Below, piece after piece: positions 52,498 through 61,155 of a stretch of 64,000 nt of DNA. Where the stretch lies: positions 1-64,000 of the forward strand of contig DASTYT010000010.1 of NCBI GenBank assembly GCA_035764725.1. The letters run 5' to 3'. Origin of the DNA: Candidatus Methylomirabilota bacterium (GTDB taxonomy: Bacteria > Methylomirabilota > Methylomirabilia > Rokubacteriales > CSP1-6). The translations under genes were made by a program, and so were the position numbers. Positions within the stretch are counted from its first letter, which is position 1, and every line of letters begins with the position of its first letter. Under the pieces are notes generated by a model. The model did not search any database. It was not told the origin of the DNA and worked only from the letters and a program-made list of their open reading frames with translations.

Positions 52498-53598
52498 ATG
52501 GTGACCCTGCTGACGGACCGTGGGATGCGCGCGGTAGACGCGCGCGTGGAGGGCGAGCGGCTCTGGCTCGATGCCGGGGCGCTCGAGGACGCGACGGGCT
52601 GGGGGCTCAAGCCCGAGGGGCTGTGCCGGGACGGGGCCTGCGTGCCGCTGCCGCCGGGCCGGCAGGGCGCGTTCGTCCAGGGCGGGCGCGTGGACGCCGC
52701 GGCGCTCTGGAGGCACCTGGACAATCCCGTCGTGCACGACGAGGCCCGCCGGATCTGGGTTCTGGGTGAGGGCGCCGATGAGCGCGCGGCCTCGCTGGCC
52801 TCGCTCATCGCCCCGGACTTCACCCTGCCCGACGTGAACGGACGCTCGCACGCGCTGTCCGACTACCGCGGCAAGAAGGTCTTCCTCGTCTCGTGGGCGT
52901 CCTGGTGAGGGTGCCGGCGTGACCTGCCCGTGTGGCAGGAGCTCTACGAGAGCCTGAAGGACCGGGGGTTCGTGGTGATCGCGGTGGCGCTGGACAGCCG
53001 GCCGGCCGATCCGCTCCCGTGGATCGAGGCGGCCAAGCCCACGTATCCGTGCCTCATCGACCGCGACCATCGTCTGGCGGACCTCTACGGCATGGTGAAC
53101 GTGCCGCAGGCGGTGTGGATCGACGAGGCCGGGCGCATCGTGCGCCCCACGGAGTCGGCCGGCGCCTATGAGGGCTTCCGGAAGATGAACCGGGTCACGC
53201 GCGAGATGCCGGCGGATGTGGCCAAGATGAATGCCGACGCCCGGGCGACCTATGTGGCCGCGATTCGCGACTGGGTGGCGCGCGGGGCCCAGAGCGAGCA
53301 CGCCTTCGAGGGCGCCGAGGCGCGGGCGCATCTCCCCGCGATCACCGCGGACATGGCGCGCGCTCATGCCGCCTTCCGGCTCGGCCAGTACCTGATCCGC
53401 GAGGGCCGCGCCGACGAGGGAGACCGCTGGCTCGCCAAGGCGAGCAGCCTCCACCCGGAGTCGTGGGCGATGTGGCGCCAGCGGGCCGGCGTCAACGAGA
53501 TGGGGTTCGCCTCGCTGCCGGACTTCTGGGAGCGGGTGGACGCCCTCGGCGCGAAGCGCTACTACGCGCCGGTGGACATGAAGGGGATGCCGGGCTAG
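52498..53598 (+). CDS. Redoxin (TlpA/AhpC-TSA fold) selenoprotein with in-frame TGA decoded as selenocysteine
   Basis: Read through the single in-frame TGA at 52906-52908, the gene gives 366 residues with Sec137. Upstream is a start with a strong ribosome site, an N-terminal region with CRDGAC (Cys43 and Cys48), then the redoxin entry APDFTLPDVNG (105-115) and KKVFLVSWASW (126-136). TGA takes the place of the expected redox Cys, and the frame continues at once as GCRRDLPVWQELYE, giving a U-G-C active site. Thioredoxin-fold features go on with VIAVALDS and VPQAVWID. The C-terminal part (~235-366) is helical, TPR-like. A SECIS-type hairpin follows the TGA. TGA is the ordinary stop in many neighbours, so the code is not globally changed. 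Alternative: nonsense mutation or error turning TGC/TGT into TGA. Likely a thiol peroxidase or disulfide reductase. Confidence 0.82.
52909..52939 (+). promoter_or_regulatory. Candidate bacterial SECIS element
   Basis: CCTGCC (52923-52928), loop CGTGT (52929-52933) and GGCAGG (52934-52939) make a perfect 6-bp stem. The loop begins 20 nt after the TGA, inside the 16-37 nt window known for bacterial SECIS, and has G in its second position, as the rule requires. It would recruit SelB with Sec-tRNA. The stem also has to encode the protein, which limits how well it can match other SECIS elements. Confidence 0.65.
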
Positions 53599-53619
53599 GC
53601 GCGCGGGCGGCCGCTACGA

Positions 53620-54567
53620 CTACTTCAGCGCGTAGGGATTGATGGGCGTCCCGACCGCGCGCGTCACCGGGAGCGGGGGCGCGACGAGCAGGAAGCTCCA
53701 GTGCCCGTCGGCCACGCAGTCCTCGGCGAGGGCCTCCAGGTAGAAGATCTCGCCGAGCGTCAGGCCCATATTGGGGATGGCGCAGACGTGGAAGGGATTG
53801 CGGAAGCCGATGATCTCGGAGGGCCGCACCTCGACCGCGTAGTTGTCGCTGGCCACCGCGGCGATCTCTTTGGCGTGCATCCAGGGCGCGGTGTACACGG
53901 ACACGCCCGGGAACGGGTCGAGGTCGAAGTAGTGCCAGTCGCTCCGGTCGAGGTACCGGGTCATGTGGCCGGTGCGCACGAGGAGGATGTCGCCGCGCTC
54001 GACCTCCACGCCCTCGGCGGCGGCAGTGCCCTCGAGATCGTCCACGGTGACGGCGTAGCCCGGCTCCAGCGCGCGCACGCCCTTCCATCGCGCGACGTCA
54101 AGGAGCACACCGCGACCCACGATCCGGTCGATGGTCTTGTCGATGCTGTTCTTGGCTGCGCCGGTGCTGGTGACGAGGCTGGCGTCGTAGCCGTTCCACA
54201 TCTTCCCCTCGTAGAAGATATGCGCGAGGCTGTCCCACTGGGTCGCGCACTGGAGCGGCATGACGATCCAGTCGTCGGAGCCGCCGTAGCCCTCCATCGC
54301 CTCCACCTCCGCCGGGGTGCGCGGCTGATCCCCGCCGTCACGGAACATGGAGTGAATGGGGTTGAAGCGCTGCCGCGTGCCGCTCTGCGGCCCCTCGCGC
54401 TGGAGGGGAATGCCGAGCGCGAAGACCTTGCCGGCGGTGACGAGCCGGCTCGCCCGCGCGATCGTGTCGGGAGTGATGAAGTTCAGCGTCCCGATCTCGT
54501 CATCGGGCCCCCACCGTCCCCAGTTCCGCACCTGTAGGGCCAGCTTCCGAAGGGCGTCCTCGCTCAT
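53620..54567 (-). CDS. Cyclase-family (kynurenine formamidase-like) metal hydrolase
   Basis: 315 residues. The N-terminus DDEIGTLNFITPDTIARA is typical of the cyclase/KynB superfamily of bacterial cyclase-like proteins. The usual HxGTHxDxP metal motif appears in a divergent form, CATQWDSLAHIFYEG, keeping the Asp and a His. Further segments are RGVLLDVARWKG and DILLVRTGH. Such proteins hydrolyse N-formylkynurenine or open other amide or lactone rings; the substrate is not predicted. It is divergent from the following binding-protein gene (35 bp between starts). Confidence 0.88.
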   Translation of the reverse strand: MSEDALRKLALQVRNWGRWGPDDEIGTLNFITPDTIARASRLVTAGKVFALGIPLQREGPQSGTRQRFNPIHSMFRDGGDQPRTPAEVEAMEGYGGSDDWIVMPLQCATQWDSLAHIFYEGKMWNGYDASLVTSTGAAKNSIDKTIDRIVGRGVLLDVARWKGVRALEPGYAVTVDDLEGTAAAEGVEVERGDILLVRTGHMTRYLDRSDWHYFDLDPFPGVSVYTAPWMHAKEIAAVASDNYAVEVRPSEIIGFRNPFHVCAIPNMGLTLGEIFYLEALAEDCVADGHWSFLLVAPPLPVTRAVGTPINPYALK

Positions 54568-54602
54568 GCCGTCTCATGGTATACCCGCGGCGGAGGTGCG
54601 CG

Positions 54603-56147
54603 ATGAACTTCATCCAGCGCCCGCTCTTGGGGCTGCTGCTGCTCGCCGTCCTGCTCGCCGCCCCCGGCGCGCGCGAGCGCGCGCGCGCCCAGCCGGTCCG
54701 CCCCGAGGGCGAGATGCGCTGGGCCATCTACATCACGCTCTCGCCCAACTGGTTCGACCCCGCGGAGGCGGTGGGGCAGCTCACGCCGTTCTGGGTGCTG
54801 TACGCCCTCCATGATGCTCTCATCAAGCCGCTCCCCGGCAATCTCATGGCGCCGAGCCTCGCAGAGTCGTGGACGGTGAGCGCGGACGGCAAGACCTACG
54901 AGTTCAAGCTCCGCGAGGGGCTCAAGTTTCACAACGGCGACCCATTCACCGCGGAGGACGTGAAGTTCAGCTTCCACCGCGCCAAGGCGCGCGCCATCCA
55001 GGAGCGCGTGCGCGAGGTGGTGGTGGTCAGCCCCTCTCGCGTGCGCTTCGTGCTCCACGAGCCCTGGCCGGACTTCCTCACCTACTATGGGAGCCTCGTG
55101 TCCGGGGCGGGCTGGGTCGTCCCCAAGAAGTACGTCGAGCAAGTGGGGGCGGAGGGCTTCAAGCGCAATCCCGTCGGGCTAGGGCCCTATCGCCTCGTCG
55201 GACACACGCCCGGCATCGAGCTCGTGATGGAGGCGAACGAGGGCTACTGGCGCAAGGTCCCCTCCGTGAAGCGGCTCGTGTGGAAGATGGTGCCCGACTC
55301 CAATACCCGTGTGGCCATGCTGAGGCGCGGCGAGGTGGACATCGCCTACCTGGTGGAGGTCCCGCAGGCGCAGGAGCTCAAGCGGGATCCCAATCTCCGC
55401 CTCGCCTTCTCAGGCGGTATCGCCGTCTTCTACCTCGACTTCTTCGATCAGTGGGATCCCAAGTCACCCTGGGCGGACAAGCGCGTGCGGCTGGCTGCCA
55501 ACTACGCCATCGACCGCAAGGCGCTCAGCGAGGCGGAGACGCTGGGCGCATCGCGCCCGGCCGGGAACTTCGTCCCGCGAACCTTCGACTTCGCGCTGCC
55601 CATCGACCCGTACCCCTACGATCCCGCGCGGGCCCGGGCCCTCCTCGCCGAGGCCGGGTACGCCAACGGCTTCGACGGGGGGGAATTCCATCAGCTGCCG
55701 CCGTACTTCTCGCTGGGCGAGGCCATCGTCGGCTACTTCCGCGCGGTGGGCATCCGCATGACGATGCGCCCGATGGAGCGCGCCGCCTTTCTCGCCGCCG
55801 TGCAGTCGAAGAAGCTCAAAGGGGTGTGCGTGTGCTCGAGCGCCCTCTACGGGAACGCGGCCTCGCGGCTCTCCGAGGTGCTGCCGAGCGACGGCGCCTA
55901 CGCGTACGGGGGCTATCCGGATCTCGACGCGCTCTACAAACAGCAGGGGCGCGAGACCGACCGGGCCAAGCGCGAGGCGATGCTCCACCAGATCCAGCGG
56001 CAGATGCACGAGCGCGTGCGCATGGGCCCCATCTTCGACTACATCTGGCCGAGCGGTATCGGGCCGCGGGTCGCCGAGCCGGCCCTGATGCTCATCGATC
56101 CCTACCCGTGGTCGGCGCCGCTGGAAGACGTTCGCCTGAAAAAGTAG
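54603..56147 (+). CDS. ABC transporter substrate-binding protein, family 5
   Basis: 514 residues; the start at 54603 is preceded by GGAGGTGC, and the longer frame from 54576 lacks a site. Sec-type signal peptide (RPLLGLLLLAVLLAAPGARE). Family 5 segments are ESWTVSADGKTYEFKLREG, GLKFHNGDPFTAEDVKFSFHR and AANYAIDRKALSEAE. No permease or ATPase genes are adjacent, making it the third family 5 binding protein in the window and the second orphan. Ligand unknown. Confidence 0.92.
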   Translation: MNFIQRPLLGLLLLAVLLAAPGARERARAQPVRPEGEMRWAIYITLSPNWFDPAEAVGQLTPFWVLYALHDALIKPLPGNLMAPSLAESWTVSADGKTYEFKLREGLKFHNGDPFTAEDVKFSFHRAKARAIQERVREVVVVSPSRVRFVLHEPWPDFLTYYGSLVSGAGWVVPKKYVEQVGAEGFKRNPVGLGPYRLVGHTPGIELVMEANEGYWRKVPSVKRLVWKMVPDSNTRVAMLRRGEVDIAYLVEVPQAQELKRDPNLRLAFSGGIAVFYLDFFDQWDPKSPWADKRVRLAANYAIDRKALSEAETLGASRPAGNFVPRTFDFALPIDPYPYDPARARALLAEAGYANGFDGGEFHQLPPYFSLGEAIVGYFRAVGIRMTMRPMERAAFLAAVQSKKLKGVCVCSSALYGNAASRLSEVLPSDGAYAYGGYPDLDALYKQQGRETDRAKREAMLHQIQRQMHERVRMGPIFDYIWPSGIGPRVAEPALMLIDPYPWSAPLEDVRLKK

Positions 56148-56156
56148 CGCGCGCGG

Positions 56157-57308
56157 CTAGAGGCGCGTCTCGTCCACGGGCAGGCCCAGCCAGTGCTGGC
56201 CCACGAGCTCGTAGTGGGCGAAGCGGGCCTGCAGGTGCTGGCTGATGACGTGGATGTCCTGGAACTGGCGCTGGAGGGGGTGGCCGTCGTAGATCGCGGT
56301 CACGCCGGAGGCGTTGTACACCGCATCCACCACGCTCACCGCCTGCCTGATCCCGTGCGTGGTCGAGAGGCGTAGCATGGCGCGCTCGTCCAGGGTGAGG
56401 GCGCCGGTGGCGCTGGCCCGCGCCCAGATCTCCTCGACGGTCTCCACGAGGAACGCCCGGGCGGAGCGGAGATTCGCCTCGGCATGGCCCACCATGTCCT
56501 GGATCATCGGCTGCTCGCGCAACAGGACCTGGTTGCGCGGGCTCTTGGTGCTCGCGAGCTCGAAGAAGCCGTCGAGGCAGGCGCGCGCGACTCCCAGCGC
56601 AGCGGCGGCGTCGCCCGACGCGAACAGCAGCGTGCGTGGGATCTGGTAGAGGGGCCCCTTCTCGTAGAACGGCGGGTTCACCGAGAGCACCGTGCGCGAC
56701 TCGGGCACGAACACGTCCTGCACCGCGAAGTGATGCGTGCCGGTGCCGCGCATGCCGCGCACCGTCCAGGTATCGAGCAGCTCGCCCTCCGCGACGGGCA
56801 CGTAGAGGTAGCGCGCGTCGGGCGCGCCGTCGGGCAGGCGCCGCGCCTGGCCGTTCTCCATCACGGTGGCGTGCGCGGCGAGCCATGCGGCGTGCCGGCA
56901 GCCGGTGGCGAAGCCCTGACGGCCGGTGACGCGGTAGCCGCCGGAAACCGGGATCGCGGTGGCGGTGGCCATGGGCGTGTTGGCCACCACCGCGCGCGGC
57001 ACGTCCATCCAGATCGCGCGGGCGGCCTCGCGCGGCATGCGGGCGGCATAGGTCGCGTACACCGCGCCCTGGTTCACGACCCACGCCGTGCTGGCGTCGG
57101 CCTTGCCGAGCTCCTCGATGACCTGGATGTAGGTGGGTGGATCGAGCTCGCCGCCGCCGATCGAGCGCGGGACGAGGAGGTGGAAGATGCCCGCGTCGGC
57201 GAGAGCCTCGAAGATCGAGCGGGGCAGCTCCCGGTCCGCCTCGATCTCGTCCGCGCAGGCGCGGACGCGGGGCGCGATGGCCCGTGCCGCGGCCAGCGGA
57301 TCCGTCAC
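56157..57308 (-). CDS. Acyl-CoA dehydrogenase-like flavoprotein (monooxygenase/desulfurisation type)
   Basis: 383 residues from GTG 57308, which overlaps the LLM stop (GTGA). The N-terminal helical part includes IFEALADAGIFHLLVPRSIGG, followed by EELGKADASTAWVVNQGA. The FAD domain is weak in the classical WIT motif and resembles the group with HsaA, DszC and 4-hydroxyphenylacetate-type hydroxylases, with C-terminal IYDGHPLQRQFQDIH. Such enzymes are flavin-dependent monooxygenases that take reduced flavin from a partner. The LLM oxidoreductase immediately upstream could be that partner or a second monooxygenase. Confidence 0.85.
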   Translation of the reverse strand: MTDPLAAARAIAPRVRACADEIEADRELPRSIFEALADAGIFHLLVPRSIGGGELDPPTYIQVIEELGKADASTAWVVNQGAVYATYAARMPREAARAIWMDVPRAVVANTPMATATAIPVSGGYRVTGRQGFATGCRHAAWLAAHATVMENGQARRLPDGAPDARYLYVPVAEGELLDTWTVRGMRGTGTHHFAVQDVFVPESRTVLSVNPPFYEKGPLYQIPRTLLFASGDAAAALGVARACLDGFFELASTKSPRNQVLLREQPMIQDMVGHAEANLRSARAFLVETVEEIWARASATGALTLDERAMLRLSTTHGIRQAVSVVDAVYNASGVTAIYDGHPLQRQFQDIHVISQHLQARFAHYELVGQHWLGLPVDETRL

Positions 57309-58540
57309 GCCCGCGGGACCCGGAGCTCGGCGGGCGCGGGGTGGGCCAGGCTGACCGGGGCCTTGGACTCGAACGGATCGGCGAGGCCCAGGCTGTTGCC
57401 GATCTCGCGCACGGCGGGGAGCACCTCCTCGCCGAGGAGCCGGATGCAGGTGCGCGAGTCCGCGTCGCTCACGAAGCCGTCGCTGGCCCAGAAGCCCACG
57501 ATGGACGGGCGCGTCTCCTCGAGCAGCCGCCGGAGGCGCGGGATGACGGTCTTCGGCGTGCCCGCGATGATCTGCTGGTCGGCGATCTGATCCTCGAACG
57601 CGGCGGCGCGGGGGTTTTCCCTCCGTCCCACCGCGAACTCCACGAACGCGGTCCGGTTGGACGGCGAGAAATAGCCGGAGGGGCTCGACCACACCGGATG
57701 CGCGAGCCCGGTGAACTCGCCCTGCATCCACATGAACTGCCGCGCGTTCGCCATGGCCTTCTCTTCCGTCTCGGCCACGTGGATGCGCTGCAGATACCCG
57801 CGGTTCTCGGGGCCCGCCACGTAGCCGGCCTCCGCCGCCGCCTGATCGTAGAGCTGCCAGATCTTCTTGGTGGCGGGAATGGCGGTCGAGAGCGCGATGT
57901 ACGGATAGCGATGCTTCGCTGCCCAGATGACGGTCTCCTTGCTCAGCACGCCCGGGATCCACACTCGAGGATGCGGCGTCTGGAGCGGCAGGGCCCAGGG
58001 ATTGACCACTCGATGATGGTAGTGGTTGCCTTCCCAGCGGAACGGGCCGTGCTGGGTCCACGTCTTCACGATGAGGTCGTGGGCTTCCTCGAAGCGCTCC
58101 CGGTTGTACGCCGGGTTCACGCCGGTGGCGAGCTGCTCCTGACCGCCGCCGCGCACGAAGCCCGAGACGAGTCGGCCCTTGGAGATCATGTCGATCATGG
58201 CCAGCTCCTCGGCCAGGCGCAGCGGGTCCTCGGACAGGGGCAGGGGATTGCCCAAGAGCACGATCTTCACCCGTTCGGTAATGGCGGCGAGGATGGAGGC
58301 GAAGACGTTGGTCTTGGCCTGCATGCAGAACGGCGCGTTGTGGTGCTCGTTCAGCATGATGCCGTCGAAGCCCACCGCCTCGGCGAGCTTGTAGTGCTCC
58401 ATGTACTGGTTGTAGAGCCGGCTTCCCGCCACGGGATCGAAGTGGCGGTTGGAGAACATGAGTGCGGTGGCGCCGAATTTCCGGCCCTCCTCCTCGTCGT
58501 ACGCCGACATCGGCTGCTCGGTGAAGTACATGAGATGCAT
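57305..58540 (-). CDS. LLM-class flavin-dependent oxidoreductase
   Basis: 411 residues, luciferase-like TIM barrel. Landmarks are GFDGIMLNEHHNAPF near residue 57, NPLPLSEDPLRLAEELAMIDMIS, GRLVSGFVRGGGQEQ and ADQQIIAGTPKTVIPRL. AGGAG lies before ATG 58540, inside the end of the alpha/beta hydrolase gene. Members use FMNH2 or F420 to oxidise alkanes, sulfonates, long-chain aldehydes and other substrates. It is the middle gene of the operon hydrolase-LLM-acyl-CoA-dehydrogenase-like. Confidence 0.92.
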   Translation of the reverse strand: MHLMYFTEQPMSAYDEEEGRKFGATALMFSNRHFDPVAGSRLYNQYMEHYKLAEAVGFDGIMLNEHHNAPFCMQAKTNVFASILAAITERVKIVLLGNPLPLSEDPLRLAEELAMIDMISKGRLVSGFVRGGGQEQLATGVNPAYNRERFEEAHDLIVKTWTQHGPFRWEGNHYHHRVVNPWALPLQTPHPRVWIPGVLSKETVIWAAKHRYPYIALSTAIPATKKIWQLYDQAAAEAGYVAGPENRGYLQRIHVAETEEKAMANARQFMWMQGEFTGLAHPVWSSPSGYFSPSNRTAFVEFAVGRRENPRAAAFEDQIADQQIIAGTPKTVIPRLRRLLEETRPSIVGFWASDGFVSDADSRTCIRLLGEEVLPAVREIGNSLGLADPFESKAPVSLAHPAPAELRVPRA

Positions 58541-58548
58541 GGCGGCTC

Positions 58549-59325
58549 CTAGGCTGCGGCGAAATCGATGATGGCCCGCGCGACCTCCGCGGGTCGTTCC
58601 ATGTCTACCAGGTGCCCCGCGCGCTCGAGGACGGTGAGCGTCGCCGACGGCATGGCCTTGGCGTAGCGCTCGCCGCACTCGAGCGGCACCACGCGGTCCT
58701 CGCCGCCCCAGATGACCAGGGTCGGCGTCTTCACGCCCCCGAGCAGATGGGGCAGGCTCGGGTTGAACATGTAGGGCCGCCACGCGATCCGGAATGTGGT
58801 CTCGCGGTTGACGTCCCAGCGCTCGAGCAGCGGGGTCGGCAGCTCCGTCCCGTAGGCGCGCTCGAGCGCGGCCGGGTCGTGGAAGCCCGCGCGGATGTAC
58901 TCGATGTAACTCATGAGCGCCTGATCCATGATATCCCCGCGCTCCGGCTTGATCCCCATCGCGCCGACCAGGACGAGCCGCTTGAGCTGAGCGGGCGCCA
59001 TCGTGGCCATCTCGGCGGCGATCCAGCCGCCGAAGCCCAGGCCCACGCACGTCACGCCGGTCAGGCCGCGATCGGCCAGCAGGGTCTGATAGAGCACCGC
59101 GACGTCGCGGACGTTCTTGAGCCACGCGGGCCGGGGCGAGGCGTCGTACCCGGGATGCGCGGGCGCCAGCACCGTGAAGCGCGCGGCCAGCGCCTCGTGC
59201 AGGGCGGGCTGATCCGGACTGCCGATGTCGTGATGGAGGATCAGGAGCGGCGCGCCGGTCCCACCCGTGCGCAGATGGAGGGGTGTGCCGGCGACGGTGA
59301 CCGTTTCGTGGGACCAGGATGTCAT
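58549..59325 (-). CDS. Alpha/beta hydrolase-fold protein lacking the nucleophile serine
   Basis: 258 residues from ATG 59325 (GGGAGC upstream). The fold is clear: LLILHHDIGSPD in place of the HG strand, a GGEDRVVP acid loop and the terminal His RAGHLVDMERP. At the nucleophile elbow, VGLGFGGW replaces VGxSxGG, so residue 97 is Gly where Ser is expected. The protein may be a non-hydrolytic member such as a lyase, cofactor-free dioxygenase or binding protein. First gene of the LLM operon. Confidence 0.82.
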   Translation of the reverse strand: MTSWSHETVTVAGTPLHLRTGGTGAPLLILHHDIGSPDQPALHEALAARFTVLAPAHPGYDASPRPAWLKNVRDVAVLYQTLLADRGLTGVTCVGLGFGGWIAAEMATMAPAQLKRLVLVGAMGIKPERGDIMDQALMSYIEYIRAGFHDPAALERAYGTELPTPLLERWDVNRETTFRIAWRPYMFNPSLPHLLGGVKTPTLVIWGGEDRVVPLECGERYAKAMPSATLTVLERAGHLVDMERPAEVARAIIDFAAA

Positions 59326-59437
59326 GGGGAGCTCCCGCAGAACGGCCGCGCCGTTCCGGTTTGCGAACGACCTTCCTCTATCTGGTGGTCGAACCTTACT
59401 CGATGGGCGGAGGGATGTCACGGGGCAAAATGGCGCC

Positions 59438-60538
59438 ATGCCCTCCCGTTCCGACGTCGCCGACGCGCTCGACGGACTCCTGGGCCCGATGCTCGGCACG
59501 CTCGAGCGCGTGGGCTGGGTGCAGCGACACCTCTTCCCCCCCGCGGCGGCGCAGCTGGCGGAGGTGCTGGCTTCGCAGCGCGATCCTCTCGCCGGCGCCC
59601 TGCGAGACTTCGAGGCGTTCGCGTGGACAGAAGACCTGGGCTTCATCCGCGACCGGCTCGTCGACTGCGCCGGGCAGACGCTCGCGCTGGTGGACGCCTT
59701 CGTCACCGCCGCCGCCAGCCCCGACGACCCCGTCGGTCTCTACCGCGCGCTGCGCCGCTTCTCGCCGCTCCAGGAGGCGCTCTATCCGCTGGCGCCCGTG
59801 CTGGAGTCGGTGAGCCGCTGGTTTCTCGAGCCCGCGCGGCGCGACGATGACGCGCTGGTTCTGCGCCTGCGGGCGGCGGCGATCCGCGAGGACGGGCCGA
59901 GGGTGGGCGTGCTGCACGCCAACAACGAGCGCGACCAGCGCGGGGGCTTTTCGCTCTACGTCCCCGAGGACTGGGACGGCCACGCCGCGATGCCGCTGGT
60001 GGTGGCGCTGCACGGTGGGCACGGGCACGGTCGCGACTACTTGTGGGTGTGGCTGCGCGAGGCGCGGGCCCGCGGCATGCTCGTGCTCTCGCCCACCTCG
60101 CGCGATCGCACCTGGTCCATCATGGGCGGCGGCGACGTCGATGCCGCGCCGCTCGCCGCGATGATCGAGTCGGTGGCCGGCCGCTACGCGGTGGACCGCG
60201 CCCGCGTGCTCCTCACCGGCATGTCGGACGGCGCCACCTACGCGCTACTCCTCGGGCTCAGCGCGGACATGCCGTTCACCCACCTGGCTCCCGCCTGCGG
60301 CGTACTGCACCCGCTCCTCCTCATCGAGGGGCGGCTCGGACGCGCGCGGGGGCGGCCCATCTATCTCGTCCACGGCGCGCTCGACTGGATGTTTCCGGTG
60401 CAGACGGCGCGGATGGCGGCCGAATCCCTCGAGGCGGCCGGCGCCGCGGTGGTGTATCGCGAGATCGCGGACCTCTCGCACACCTACCCGCGGGACGAAA
60501 ATCCCGCCATCCTCGACTGGCTGGCCGCGAAGGCGTGA
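59438..60538 (+). CDS. Carboxylesterase/phospholipase-like alpha/beta hydrolase with N-terminal helical domain
   Basis: 366 residues from ATG 59438; the longer frame from 59267 has no other support. Residues ~1-150 are helical and unassigned (DALDGLLGPMLGTLERVGWV). The rest is an alpha/beta hydrolase: FSLYVPEDWDGHAAMPLVVA, oxyanion ALHGGHGHG, nucleophile GMSDGAT, an Asp in HGALDWMFP and a His in DLSHTYPRDE. Relatives act on short esters or polyesters such as PHB, but the N-terminal domain makes this unusual. The stop overlaps the CDF start. Confidence 0.85.
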   Translation: MPSRSDVADALDGLLGPMLGTLERVGWVQRHLFPPAAAQLAEVLASQRDPLAGALRDFEAFAWTEDLGFIRDRLVDCAGQTLALVDAFVTAAASPDDPVGLYRALRRFSPLQEALYPLAPVLESVSRWFLEPARRDDDALVLRLRAAAIREDGPRVGVLHANNERDQRGGFSLYVPEDWDGHAAMPLVVALHGGHGHGRDYLWVWLREARARGMLVLSPTSRDRTWSIMGGGDVDAAPLAAMIESVAGRYAVDRARVLLTGMSDGATYALLLGLSADMPFTHLAPACGVLHPLLLIEGRLGRARGRPIYLVHGALDWMFPVQTARMAAESLEAAGAAVVYREIADLSHTYPRDENPAILDWLAAKA

Positions 60539-61155
60539 GCGTGGACACCTGCTGCGCGGTGATTCCCGACGTCACGCGCCGCCAGCGGCGCGTGCTCCAG
60601 ATCGTGCTCGCCCTGAACGCCGCCATGTTTCTGCTCGAGCTGGGGACGGGACTCCTCGCGCGCTCCACCGCGCTCGTCGCCGACTCCGCCGACATGCTGG
60701 GCGACGCCCTCGTCTACGGCGTGAGCCTCTATGCCGTGGGACGGGGCGCGGCGTGGACGACGCGCGCGGCTCTCCTCAAGGGCGGGCTCATGGCGGGGTT
60801 CGCGGTGGGCGTCCTCGGCCAGGCCGCGCTCGAGCTGGCCCGCGGCGCGGCGCCGGTGGCCGAGGCGATGGGGGCGGTGGGGCTGATCGCCCTCGCCGCC
60901 AATGCGCTGTGCGTGGTCCTGCTCTGGCGGCTCCGCGACGACGACGTGAACATGCGCTCGGCGTGGCTCTGCTCGCGGAATGACGTGGTGGCCAACGCCG
61001 CCGTGCTGCTGGCCGCGGGCGTGGTGTGGGCGACGGGCTCCGGCGTGCCCGACCTCGTAGTCGGCGTCGCCATCGCCGCGATGTTCGGAAGCTCTGCGGC
61101 GCGGGTGCTGCGGGACGCCGGGCGCGCGCGCCGCGGGGCGGCGGCTACTGAATAG
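60535..61155 (+). CDS. Cation diffusion facilitator family transporter (short)
   Basis: 206 residues from GTG 60535, overlapping the hydrolase stop as GTGA. About five to six membrane segments. The metal-binding helices are LVADSADMLGDALVYGVSL and SRNDVVANAAVLLAAG, with the acidic and Asp/Asn ligands typical of CDF proteins. It lacks the C-terminal cytosolic ferredoxin-like domain, so it is shorter than the usual 300. Exports Zn, Co, Ni or Fe with proton exchange. N-terminal DTCCAVIPD has paired Cys that could bind metal. Confidence 0.82.
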   Translation: MSVDTCCAVIPDVTRRQRRVLQIVLALNAAMFLLELGTGLLARSTALVADSADMLGDALVYGVSLYAVGRGAAWTTRAALLKGGLMAGFAVGVLGQAALELARGAAPVAEAMGAVGLIALAANALCVVLLWRLRDDDVNMRSAWLCSRNDVVANAAVLLAAGVVWATGSGVPDLVVGVAIAAMFGSSAARVLRDAGRARRGAAATE

